From Dehalococcoidales bacterium (lineage in GTDB: Bacteria > Chloroflexota > Dehalococcoidia > Dehalococcoidales > UBA3254): a stretch of DNA of 64,000 nucleotides. Made by a program: the position numbers and the translations under genes. Positions 53,901 to 61,707 of the stretch are shown here, in pieces (the first letter of the stretch is position 1; each line of letters opens with the position of its first letter). Below the pieces are notes generated by a model. It did not search any database. It saw only the letters and a list, made by a program, of their open reading frames with translations, and was not told where the DNA came from. The stretch spans positions 1 through 64,000 of the forward strand of contig JAFGOB010000092.1 in assembly GCA_016926695.1 (NCBI GenBank), given 5' to 3'.

Positions 53901-55369
53901 ACTGCCGCCGCATCCGTAATAGTATCTACCTTAACCGGTGTTTTTTCCGTACTGCTGGTATCCCCGTTCCCCAGCGCGCCGTATTTGTTATTTCCCCAGG
54001 CATATATCTTGCCGTCTGAGACGACTGCCAGGCAGAAATCGTAACCCGCCGCTATGGCTTCAATCCCGCTGAGATAATCCGTTCCGCTTTGCTCACCGTT
54101 GTCTACTTTTACCGGCGTGGTCTTTTCCGTCGATACGGAACCAATGCCCAGTTGCCCGGAAGAATACTCTCCCCAGGTATAGACCGAGCCATCTTTCGCC
54201 AGCGCCATGCTGAAGGCATTGCCGGCGGCAATATCCTTGATATTGGTTAAAAATTCCCCCCCCTGCTCTCCTCCCAGGACCTGTACCGGACTGGTCTGCT
54301 GCGATTTGCTATCGATGCCCAGTTGCCCGTCGCTATTGTAACCCCAGGCCCAGACGGTCCCGTCGGTCTTCAATACCAGACTGTGATAGGAGCCCGCCGC
54401 TACTTTTTCCACATCCGAAATAGAGTCCAGTAGATATGGGGTGCTTTTCCTGGAGGTGGAAGTACTGATGCCCAATTGGCCCTTATCGTTGGTACCCCAT
54501 ACCCACACCTGCCCGTCGGAATCAACAGCCAGGCTGTGGTAAAGACCTCCGGCGATGGAGGTAATATCTTCGATTTTTTCAGGATCGAGAAGCCTGGGGA
54601 CATCCTCATCTGAAGTTTCTCCGTCGCCAAGCTGATATTTGGCATTATCACCCCAGTCCCAGACATACCCTGGAATGTTAACCTGCACCGTATGAGGCAG
54701 TGTTTCCGAGGTGCTTCCATTGAAGTTGCCGTCTCCGTTGTATACCGCGGTCAGGTTATAAGTGGCCACAGGAAGGTCTGAGGTTGTATAGGTCGCTACA
54801 CCGCCGGTTAGCGGTTTCGTTACCAGTGTCTCAGTATTATTTCTAAAAATAACGTCTCCATCCGGTGTTCCCGATCCGGGTGAGACGACGCTGATTGTAG
54901 CTGTAAATGTTACCTCCTCACCCAGAAAGGAGGGATTAGTTGAGCTTATCAGCACAGCGTTTGTGTTGGCTTTTGTCACTACCTGAGTCACACTGTTAAT
55001 GGATGTGCTGTAGGTAAAGCCCGCATCTCCAACGAAATCCGCCGTTAAGCTATGAGTTCCTACTGATAACGCAGAAGTCGAGTAAACGGCAGAACCGGAT
55101 ACCAAAGGCAAAGTTGTTATCGGGATATTTGCATCTTTAAAGACGACAGTGCCTGCAGGCGTTCCGGCACCGGAAGAAACTATTGCAGTGATAGTTACAG
55201 TTTCTCCGAATAAAGATGGATTCGGATTTGATGCTATCAAAGTGGTGGTCTCGGCATCGTCCGCCATGATAGGCAGGGCCATTGGTAAAATAAGGGCTGT
55301 ACAGAGTATTGCTGTTAAAAGGGGCACCAGAATCCTGCGTATTGAGTGGGATGAACCGGGATTTTCCAT
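50978..55369 (-). CDS. Membrane-anchored surface protein with two RCC1-repeat beta-propellers
   Basis: This is a large exported protein of 1463 residues. A signal peptide (about 1-36, LVPLLTAILCTALILPMAL) leads into two Ig-like domains (about 37-230, each with the GTPxGxVxFxD-like pattern). Seven RCC1 repeats follow (unit: VWAWGxNxxGQLG, then IAAGxxHSLAL), then a putative Ig-fold domain with YIWEILPDYDG. The module is repeated: seven more RCC1 units and another Ig-like domain (YDWEILDDDDG). A Ser/Gly linker, a beta-rich domain, a Pro/Thr/Ser-rich stalk and a C-terminal helix (AIIGIVVGVLIIAGVAILII) ending in RKRQNL complete it. It is probably displayed outside the membrane, for binding or adhesion. 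GGAGGAG precedes the ATG. Confidence 0.88.
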   Translation of the reverse strand: MENPGSSHSIRRILVPLLTAILCTALILPMALPIMADDAETTTLIASNPNPSLFGETVTITAIVSSGAGTPAGTVVFKDANIPITTLPLVSGSAVYSTSALSVGTHSLTADFVGDAGFTYSTSINSVTQVVTKANTNAVLISSTNPSFLGEEVTFTATISVVSPGSGTPDGDVIFRNNTETLVTKPLTGGVATYTTSDLPVATYNLTAVYNGDGNFNGSTSETLPHTVQVNIPGYVWDWGDNAKYQLGDGETSDEDVPRLLDPEKIEDITSIAGGLYHSLAVDSDGQVWVWGTNDKGQLGISTSTSRKSTPYLLDSISDVEKVAAGSYHSLVLKTDGTVWAWGYNSDGQLGIDSKSQQTSPVQVLGGEQGGEFLTNIKDIAAGNAFSMALAKDGSVYTWGEYSSGQLGIGSVSTEKTTPVKVDNGEQSGTDYLSGIEAIAAGYDFCLAVVSDGKIYAWGNNKYGALGNGDTSSTEKTPVKVDTITDAAAVAAGQYHSLAVTNTGTVYAWGYNGKGQLGVGSTSNKTTPVAVEFGKVSREIKSLAAGYNHSLALDRDGFVWGWGNNDNGQVGNGSSDDYQDEPVELYELNGTAANIAAGAYHNLATSSSSSSLKISTTSLKNAGVNSAYEVNVNASGGTKPYIWEILPDYDGATVNNILGISHTESQSYCTLQGTFTSTGTFQFIMRVSDSDENADLQLLSLKVTSSGQGEGGYIWDWGENSDSQIGNGNTTDVKTPRGLEADSIQDAVHIAGGLKHTLAVDSEGIVYAWGDNYYGQLGTGSSGDKTEPYELDDEDIDNIDQVAAGGYFSLALDNEDYVWAWGDNSRYQLGNADAGSKEISPVRVDELENIQKIAAGYQFGMALDNEGYVWTWGDNSERQLGTDSSDSKCETPDRVKSGDQDGSTYLSGIVDIAAGYQFCLAVDYAGNIWAWGDNSKGQLGNTDADSYEKTPIQVYNSKLTNAKKVAAGYDHSLALDATGIVWAWGNNEYGQLGINSTSSNKTTPTSVEDADMDMKITSIAAGYYHSMALDEYDHVWVWGDNSHYQMGMGDTDDNLDEPVEIDEDDLEGVISFIAAGANHSLAISDEEDSSSSGDIEITTTTLSSVYEDDDYEEEIEAVGGELPYDWEILDDDDGDEVNDALKIDWENDEEYCTLEGEFNTAGTYTFTVRVEDNNGDYDEKEFTIKVKSSSSSGGGSSGGGGGSSSSSTYTAITTTGFSGSTVKTSTSSGLSQSNYSLNSTDGIISLAIPKDTNMLNNLGRRLTEMSVSAVTSPPSALTGSEVVTAYSFQPDGAMFSPYITLKMNYNPGSLPANVAESSLYIANYNGTTWQIVSGQTIDLNANTVSANITHFSTYAILGTISSPSTPTPTASATPGPTATKSPTPSATGTQTPKPSATTTKPPASGTPTRTTSRPSSTQGQTQTPSGDGEDGGGLPIGAIIGIVVGVLIIAGVAILIIRKRQNL

Positions 55370-55397
55370 AGCTTCTCCTCCTGATGTGGATATCTAA

Positions 55398-55426
55398 ATA
55401 TTAATAACGTATAACATAGCTTGCAA
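55398..55426 (-). promoter_or_regulatory. Predicted promoter of the RCC1-repeat gene
   Basis: On the minus strand TTGCAA (55421-55426), a 17-base spacer and TAATAT (55398-55403) lie about 30 bases before the start codon. Confidence 0.45.
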
Positions 55427-55658
55427 GATATTGTTTTTTCGGGACGTGTATGTGTGACCGGATAGATTCTGAACTGTATTATACCCGGAGATAATTAAGA
55501 ACCGGTTAACTGGTATCCTTTGATGATAAACGCCGTCTTTCATATCGGTCCACAGGTATAAATTCAGATGAAGGCGCCTGAAAAATGGGTGCTTAAAGTC
55601 ATCTGCGCTTATGATACAACATATGCCGGAAATATGCTACGGGTTTTTTACATAACTA

Positions 55659-56399
55659 CTATATAATCCGGCAGGATATGGCGGCTTTCGAAAAAGCCGC
55701 TGCGATCTCTCCGCTGGCATGCCTGAAGTAAGCCTCCGTCAGGGCGTTCTCAATATGATATTTTTTGTATATCCAGTCGGCATAGTGATAGTTCATCCTG
55801 TCGATCAGGACATGGTTGACACTGCCGGCCAGGAGTGAAGGCAGCCCTTCGGCCCCGGGAAGGAGGGGAGCGATCATGACGAATGTCCTGATGCCGCTGC
55901 GGTGCAATTCACACAGCGCCATCAGCCTCTCGGGGATGGGAGGTGCGGACGGCTCGAATATGCGTCTGACCCGGTCATCCGCCGTGGTAATTGAAAGCCC
56001 GATTTCAAGACCGGCGGCATTTCTGAATATCTCCAGGTCTCGCAGCACCAGAGGAGACCTGGTCTGTACCGTTATCTGCCATTTGTTCCGGGCCAGTATA
56101 TCCAGGCATCTCCCGGTCAGGTTATACCTGCGTTCCAGGGGCTGGTAAGGATCGCACACACCGCTGATCCAGACCCGCCCGGCCGGCTTTCTGGCTATTT
56201 CCTTCTGTAAAAGCTCCGGCGCGTTTACCTTGACATCAACGAAGGTCCCCCAGGGCTCTTTATGTCCTGAAAAGCGTTTCATGTAACGGGCATAGCAGTA
56301 GGTACAGGCGTGCTGACAGCCTGTATAGGGATTAACTACATAGTCGAATATTTTAGACCGGACCAGGATACTGGCAGCCCGGATTTCCCTGACGATCAT
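55659..56399 (-). CDS. Radical SAM protein, SPL-like family
   Basis: This is a probable radical SAM enzyme related to the spore photoproduct lyase-like family of unknown substrate. It has 246 residues. The 4Fe-4S/SAM motif C-x3-C-x2-C is CQHACTYCYARYMKRF near residue 28, preceded by NPYTGC. Further features are WISGVCDPYQPLERRYNLTG, VQTRSPLVLRDLE and IGLSITTADDRVRRIFEPSAP. The last is the arrangement typical of this family. It runs divergently from the HAD phosphatase gene. Confidence 0.82.
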   Translation of the reverse strand: MIVREIRAASILVRSKIFDYVVNPYTGCQHACTYCYARYMKRFSGHKEPWGTFVDVKVNAPELLQKEIARKPAGRVWISGVCDPYQPLERRYNLTGRCLDILARNKWQITVQTRSPLVLRDLEIFRNAAGLEIGLSITTADDRVRRIFEPSAPPIPERLMALCELHRSGIRTFVMIAPLLPGAEGLPSLLAGSVNHVLIDRMNYHYADWIYKKYHIENALTEAYFRHASGEIAAAFSKAAISCRII

Positions 56400-56447
56400 A
56401 GTACCTATGATAGGACAACCGTCGTAGAGTTGTCATATACAACAGGC

Positions 56448-56477
56448 TTGAACTTGGGGTAAAATAAAAATTATAGC
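56448..56477 (+). promoter_or_regulatory. Possible promoter of the HAD-IB phosphatase gene
   Basis: TTGAAC (56448-56453) and TATAGC (56472-56477), 18 bases apart, lie just before the start codon at 56492. Confidence 0.35.
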
Positions 56478-56491
56478 TTCCGGAGCCGATA

Positions 56492-57193
56492 ATGGCACAG
56501 AGCAAAACAGTCCTGGCAATTTTTGATTTTGACGGTACGTTGACTACCGGTCATCTCTGGTCCGGTCTTGCCAGGTATCATTTCCGGCACAGGGTCAGGA
56601 GAAAGGACGTCTTGCTCTACTTTTTTGCCCATTTGCCTTTCTATCTGGCCTCCAGGACGAAAATCTACAGTGAAGAAAAAAACCGGGCAAAATGGGGAGA
56701 AGACCTGCCAATGCTTTTCAAGGGTATGTCTCGTGAAGAAGCCGTCCGGGCCTTTACCTGGGTCACGGACTGCTATTTTATGTCTTTGATGCGCCCGGAT
56801 GTGCTTGAAATCCTGAATGACCACCGTAAACGCGGACACGGCATTATGCTTCTCTCCGGTATGCTGACGGATTTCCTGGAGACGGTGGGGCAGAGGATCG
56901 GGGCTGACTATGTAGTAGGTACCCGCCTGGAGATGGCGGACAGCCGTTACACCGGGAGGATCGTGCAGCCTCTCTGTTTTGGAACGAACAAGGCCGTCCT
57001 GCTTTCCTCCTTTATCGAACGGCAGCACCTGAGCGTGGACTGGGAAAGCAGCACCGCTTATGCCGACAGCATCTTCGACACTTCCGTATTCGGCATGGTG
57101 GGGCGGCCGGTGGCCGTCTACCCCGATAAAGAACTGCACAAACTGGCATTAACCGGGAAGTGGAAGATAATCGATGAAAACACAAAAGAGTAA
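56492..57193 (+). CDS. HAD-superfamily (subfamily IB) phosphatase
   Basis: This is a probable phosphoserine-phosphatase-like hydrolase of 233 residues. Motif I is FDFDGTLT at residue 11 (both Asp present), motif II is LLSGM, the Lys of motif III is in TNKAVLL and motif IV is YADSIFD. A helical cap with basic and aromatic residues lies at about 25-95. Subfamily IB members often act on phosphoserine or on lysophosphatidic-type lipids; the substrate here cannot be told. CCGGAG lies before the ATG. Confidence 0.8.
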   Translation: MAQSKTVLAIFDFDGTLTTGHLWSGLARYHFRHRVRRKDVLLYFFAHLPFYLASRTKIYSEEKNRAKWGEDLPMLFKGMSREEAVRAFTWVTDCYFMSLMRPDVLEILNDHRKRGHGIMLLSGMLTDFLETVGQRIGADYVVGTRLEMADSRYTGRIVQPLCFGTNKAVLLSSFIERQHLSVDWESSTAYADSIFDTSVFGMVGRPVAVYPDKELHKLALTGKWKIIDENTKE

Positions 57194-57366
57194 CATACCT
57201 GGCTTGTAATATGTACGGGGTTTATTTAGTAGAATCTTTCCCCATCGCGGGAGAAACGAAGTGAGGGGTACATCTTAACAAATACCCACCAGTACAGGGA
57301 AATATTCCGCAAAAGCTTTTAATGAATATATGAGTTTACGGTGAAATAAATAGGTAAAGACTACTG

Positions 57367-60300
57367 ATGTTTACACACCTGCATGTTCATACCGAGTTCA
57401 GCCTGCTGGACGGCATGTGCCAGATACCCCGGTTGATCAGCCGCGCCAAAGAAATGGGAATGGATGCCCTGGCGATTACCGACCACGGGACGATGTACGG
57501 AGCTGTCAACTTTTACCTGGCGGCCAGGGAGGCCGGCATCAAACCAATCATTGGCTGTGAGATCTATGTTGCGCAGGGCAGCCATACTTCCCGTAACTCC
57601 GCTGAGAAAAGCAGCTATCACCTGGTGCTTCTGGCAAAGGATCTGACAGGTTACCGCAACCTGATGCAGCTTACTTCAAAAGCCCACCTGGAAGGGTTTT
57701 ATTATAAACCCAAGGTTGACCATGAGCTGCTGGAGCAGTACCATCAGGGGCTTGTAGCCCTGACTGCCTGCCAGAGCGGGGAAATCCCCAGCCTCATTCT
57801 TCAGAACCGCATGCAGGATGCCAGGGAACGCGCGCTCTGGTACAAAAGGGTCTTCGGCGATTTTTACCTGGAGATACAGCGCAATCCCATTCCCGAAATG
57901 GACAAGATCAACCAGGGGCTGATCTCCCTGAGCCGCGAGCTGGACCTACCCATGGTAGCTACTAACGATGTTCATTATATATATAAGGAAGATGCCTACG
58001 CTCACGACCTTTTACTTTGCATAGGGACCAATACCACCGTGAATGACGAAAAGCGTCTCAAGTCCGAAGGCGACTATTACTATCTGAAAACTCCCCAGGA
58101 AATGGAGGAGCTCTACAGGGATATACCCGAGGCCATTGAAAATACGGAGCGTATAGCGGCCATGTGCGATCTCAAGCTGGACTTTAACCGCCTGCACCTG
58201 CCTGAGATAGAGCTGCCGCCGGGTAAAAATGCCATGGAATATCTCAGGGACCTGTGTTATGACGGTTTCAAAAAGTATTATCCCAATCCCACCCCGGAAA
58301 TCGAACAGCGTTTGGCCTATGAACTCGAAGTGATCGAGAAGACCCAGTTCGCCAACTATTTCCTGGTGGTCTGGGATATGCTGTCTTATGCCACCGGTCG
58401 TGGAATCCTGGTGGGAGTAAGAGGCAGTGCCGCCGCCAGCATCGTCCTTCACTGCCTGGGCATTACCACCGTCGATCCGATAGAACACAAGCTGGTCTTT
58501 GAGCGTTTCCTTAATATCGAACGCAAGGAAATGCCGGATATCGACTCGGACTTTGAGGACTGCCGGCGGCAGGAGGTGATCGATTATGTTTCGCAGAAGT
58601 ACGGGGCCGACCATGTGGCCCAGATCATAACCTTCGGCACGCTGGGGGCCCGGGCCGCTTTACGGGATGTCGGCCGGGCCCTGGGGATGACCTACGGGGA
58701 TGTGGACAGGGTGGCGCGGCTGATACCTTTCGGGGTGAATATGACCCTTGAAAAGGCCATGGAAGAGAATGCCGAGCTGCGGGAAATCTACCAGGCGGAT
58801 GCCGTTATTCGCAAGCTGGTGGACTCGGCAAAACGCGTGGAGGGAATATCGCGCCATGCCAGCACACACGCCGCCGGAATCGTTATTTCCAAAGACCCCT
58901 TGACCATGCACGTGCCTTTGCAGCAGGTCTCCAGGAGTGAAGGCAGCAGCCTCTCAATGACCCAGTACTCCATGGAGAATATTGCCAAAATAGGTCTGCT
59001 GAAAATGGACTTCCTGGGTCTTGCCAATTTGACTATCCTGGGTAAAGCCCGCCAGATCATCAAGCAGAACAGGGGGATCGACCTGGACCTGTATAATCTG
59101 CCCATGGATGATAAAAAGACTTTCGACCTGCTTTCTGCCGGCGAGACCACCGGGGTCTTCCAACTGGAAAGTGCGGGCATGAGGCGCTATATCCGGGAGC
59201 TGAAGCCCACCTGCTTCAGCGATATTTCAGCCATGGTGGCTTTGTACCGGCCCGGCCCCATGGAGCACATTCCCACCTTTATCAAGTCCAAGCAGGGGCT
59301 TGAGCCTATCCGCTACCCCCATCCCGCACTGGAGAAGATACTTGAAGAGACCTACGGCGTCATCGTGTACCAGGACCAGGTGCTGTTCATAGTCAGGCAG
59401 TTTGCCGGGTATAGCCTGGGACAGGCCGATATTTTCCGCAAGGCCATGGGAAAAAAGATACCCGAGGTCATGCAGAAGGAAAAGGTCAATTTTATCAGCG
59501 GTGCCAAAAAGCTGGGTTACAGCGAAGAGATGGCGGAGCAGATCTTCGCCCTTATCCTGCCTTTTGCCGGTTATGCCTTCAACAAGGCTCACAGCGTCAG
59601 CTACGCCCTGATTGCCTATCAAACAGCCTACCTGAAGGCCAACTATCCTTCCGAATATATGACCGCCTTCCTGATTTCCAATGCGGATGTGCTGGAAAAA
59701 ATGGGATCGGCCATTGCCGAATGCCGCCGCCTGGGTATCAGGGTGCTGCCCCCCGATATCAACCGCAGTGGTGTTACTTTCATGATCGAGGACAGCGGAG
59801 ACCAGCAGAAACCGTCCATACGTTTCGGACTGGCGGATATCAAGAACGTGGGGCCGGGCGCCATAGAAACACTGATTGCCGAACGGGAAAAGAACGGTCC
59901 CTTCAAGTCCGTTGAGGACCTGTGCCGCAGGGCCGATCCCCAGGTAACCAACCGGAGGGTGCTGGAGAGCCTGATCAAGGCGGGAGCCCTGGACGAGCTG
60001 GGCAAGAGGGGAGTCATGCTCAACAGCCTTGACCGCATACTGTCGGCAGCGCAGAGGGAGCAAAAATTGAAGAACAGCGGACAGGCTACCATGTTCGATC
60101 TGTTCGGACAGACAGCCGCCGTACCCATGCCGGGGATAGACCTGGATGGGGAGGATGCTTCACCCAAAGAGAAACTGTCCTGGGAAAAAGAGCTGATGGG
60201 GGTTTTCCTTTCCGAACATCCCTTCACCCGCTACGCCGGTAAGATCGACACCGCTGCCGTCACCCTGATCGGGCAGATCAATGCTGAAATAGAGGGACAG

Positions 60301-60990
60301 AGCATTAGCATCATCGGCATGGTCTCATCTCTGCGCGAGCTTTCCACCAAGGACCACCGGGCCTTTTGCGCCGTCCGGATAGAAGACCTGGAGTCCGGTA
60401 TCGAGGTAATGGTCTGGCCGCGCATCTACGAGGATACACGGGAGCAATGGCAGGAAGGCAGTGTTCTGCGTATACAGGGCAAGGTGAAGGTCAAAGAAGA
60501 CCAGCTTCAGATAACCTGTGATGCGGTTGAGCCGTATGATCCGGATTCCGCTGTCGGTACGCCGGCATCTGTCGTTACGACAGACGCTGTCAGTCCGGCG
60601 GCCGCGGGCAATAATGCGCCATCCCCGGCCGGGGGCAACGGGGTAAAGGTCAACGGTAAAAATGGTAATGGAAAAAACGGCAACGGTAAGAATGGCAACG
60701 GTAAAAACGGCAGCGCCGTGACACCCCCGGAAGCGCGGAAACTGACGGTTGTGATCTATGAGACCCAGGACCAGGAGGGGGACAAAGCCTATCTGGATCA
60801 GGTTATAGAAATCCTCAAGGAATACCGGGGCAGGGACGAGGTCCATCTAAGGATTATCACCGATGACGGCGCCACCAGCATGAGATTGGGGAATCTTTAT
60901 ACAGACTGTTCTCCCGACCTGCAAAAACGTCTGGGCAAGCTGGTCAAGGCCGAAGACCTCATTATAGAGCCTCTGAATAACGGGGGATAG
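57367..60990 (+). CDS. dnaE: DNA polymerase III alpha subunit
   Basis: This is the replicative polymerase, 1207 residues. An N-terminal PHP domain (HLHVHTEFSLLDGM, ITDHGTMYG) is followed by the polymerase core with PDIDSDFEDCRR, which carries the catalytic Asp pair. Next are the GRGSA-like VGVRGSAAASIV, the fingers and the HASTHAAGIVIS segment. An OB-fold domain lies near 970-1050. A low-complexity Asn-Gly-Lys linker (about 1095-1118) leads to a C-terminal domain of about 80 residues (KLTVVIYETQDQEGD to the end). The start ATG lacks a strong ribosome-binding site. A small membrane-protein gene follows after 2 bases. Confidence 0.95.
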   Translation: MFTHLHVHTEFSLLDGMCQIPRLISRAKEMGMDALAITDHGTMYGAVNFYLAAREAGIKPIIGCEIYVAQGSHTSRNSAEKSSYHLVLLAKDLTGYRNLMQLTSKAHLEGFYYKPKVDHELLEQYHQGLVALTACQSGEIPSLILQNRMQDARERALWYKRVFGDFYLEIQRNPIPEMDKINQGLISLSRELDLPMVATNDVHYIYKEDAYAHDLLLCIGTNTTVNDEKRLKSEGDYYYLKTPQEMEELYRDIPEAIENTERIAAMCDLKLDFNRLHLPEIELPPGKNAMEYLRDLCYDGFKKYYPNPTPEIEQRLAYELEVIEKTQFANYFLVVWDMLSYATGRGILVGVRGSAAASIVLHCLGITTVDPIEHKLVFERFLNIERKEMPDIDSDFEDCRRQEVIDYVSQKYGADHVAQIITFGTLGARAALRDVGRALGMTYGDVDRVARLIPFGVNMTLEKAMEENAELREIYQADAVIRKLVDSAKRVEGISRHASTHAAGIVISKDPLTMHVPLQQVSRSEGSSLSMTQYSMENIAKIGLLKMDFLGLANLTILGKARQIIKQNRGIDLDLYNLPMDDKKTFDLLSAGETTGVFQLESAGMRRYIRELKPTCFSDISAMVALYRPGPMEHIPTFIKSKQGLEPIRYPHPALEKILEETYGVIVYQDQVLFIVRQFAGYSLGQADIFRKAMGKKIPEVMQKEKVNFISGAKKLGYSEEMAEQIFALILPFAGYAFNKAHSVSYALIAYQTAYLKANYPSEYMTAFLISNADVLEKMGSAIAECRRLGIRVLPPDINRSGVTFMIEDSGDQQKPSIRFGLADIKNVGPGAIETLIAEREKNGPFKSVEDLCRRADPQVTNRRVLESLIKAGALDELGKRGVMLNSLDRILSAAQREQKLKNSGQATMFDLFGQTAAVPMPGIDLDGEDASPKEKLSWEKELMGVFLSEHPFTRYAGKIDTAAVTLIGQINAEIEGQSISIIGMVSSLRELSTKDHRAFCAVRIEDLESGIEVMVWPRIYEDTREQWQEGSVLRIQGKVKVKEDQLQITCDAVEPYDPDSAVGTPASVVTTDAVSPAAAGNNAPSPAGGNGVKVNGKNGNGKNGNGKNGNGKNGSAVTPPEARKLTVVIYETQDQEGDKAYLDQVIEILKEYRGRDEVHLRIITDDGATSMRLGNLYTDCSPDLQKRLGKLVKAEDLIIEPLNNGG
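60652..60716 (+). repeat. Short tandem repeat coding the Asn-Gly-Lys linker of DnaE
   Basis: Imperfect copies of AACGGTAAAAATGGC-like 15-base units encode repeated N-G-K-N-G. They form a flexible linker before the last domain and are a likely site of length variation between strains. Confidence 0.6.
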
Positions 60991-60992
60991 GG

Positions 60993-61355
60993 ATGTTGTT
61001 TGCAGCAGTATTCGCCATTGCGGTAGGAACCCTGATGATCATTCAGTGGGCGATTACCATGGTCAGAAAACAGGTTGACGGCCCCGGAGAAGGAATCTCC
61101 GGCAGGGGAAAGATTGAAATGGGCTTTCACTGGACAGCCGAATTCCTCACTGCTGTTCTCCTGATAATATCCGGTGCAGGCCTTATCTCGGCTGCCGGAT
61201 GGGGAAAAACTATCTTCCTGGTAGCAGCGGGGATGCTGATCTATACCGTCATAAACAGCCCGGGATTCTTTGCCCAGCAGCGCAAATGGTCGATGGTCGT
61301 CATGTTTTCTGTCCTTCTGGTACTGTCCATAGCTAGCGTGGTACTGGTGGTTTAA
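60993..61355 (+). CDS. Small four-helix membrane protein of unknown function
   Basis: I recognise no family. The 120-residue protein has four hydrophobic helices, at about 4-24, 49-68, 72-89 and 97-118. A charged loop (RKQVDGPGEGISGRGKIE) follows helix 1, and a basic turn (FAQQRKWS) lies before helix 4. It begins 2 bases after dnaE, so it is co-transcribed, but a link to replication is not implied. Confidence 0.6.
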   Translation: MLFAAVFAIAVGTLMIIQWAITMVRKQVDGPGEGISGRGKIEMGFHWTAEFLTAVLLIISGAGLISAAGWGKTIFLVAAGMLIYTVINSPGFFAQQRKWSMVVMFSVLLVLSIASVVLVV

Positions 61356-61707
61356 CTTACCTTGAATAACAATATTACAACATCTATTTTACAATACTGG
61401 CTCAAGTGTAAAAAGGTACAACAATCAAAATCCACCCCACCCTGATGATGTTGCCCGACGGGTGAAAAGGCGGCGTCGGGATACAGCATGACACCTACAG
61501 AAGGCAATAAACAGATTAATCGACCTTTTTGCACTAATTTCAATACTGTTTATTGATGCCCCGGCTCCATTAAATAGCCTTAAAAGGTCATCCCGGTTTA
61601 ATGTGTGAATGAGCCTTCCTTCAGGATAACGGAAGATTCTCGGGTTAAAAAGGCGGGACCCTTCCGAAATGGGTCCCGCCTTTACGCTTAATAAGGCAAT
61701 GTCCTGC
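61356..61707. other. Intergenic region between convergent units
   Basis: These 352 bases contain a strong terminator at the right end (61649-61683). A smaller hairpin near 61444-61479 pairs CCCGACG with CGTCGGG. I see no gene. Confidence 0.5.
61649..61683. terminator. Terminator of the leftward flavoprotein operon
   Basis: A perfect 13-bp stem, AAAGGCGGGACCC with GGGTCCCGCCTTT, encloses a 9-base loop. The minus strand continues as TTTTTAACC, a good terminator for the gene ending at 61708. The plus-strand tail (TTTACG) is weaker. Confidence 0.85.

Noticed and set aside
51800..54700. Regular repeats that could suggest a CRISPR array
   Set aside because: The repeats are degenerate, about 150-180 bases apart and in frame with RCC1 protein units. 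No short direct repeats with unique spacers exist.
59227..60063. Long minus-strand frame inside dnaE
   Set aside because: It is the antisense shadow of the polymerase core, in a GC-rich gene where such frames are common.
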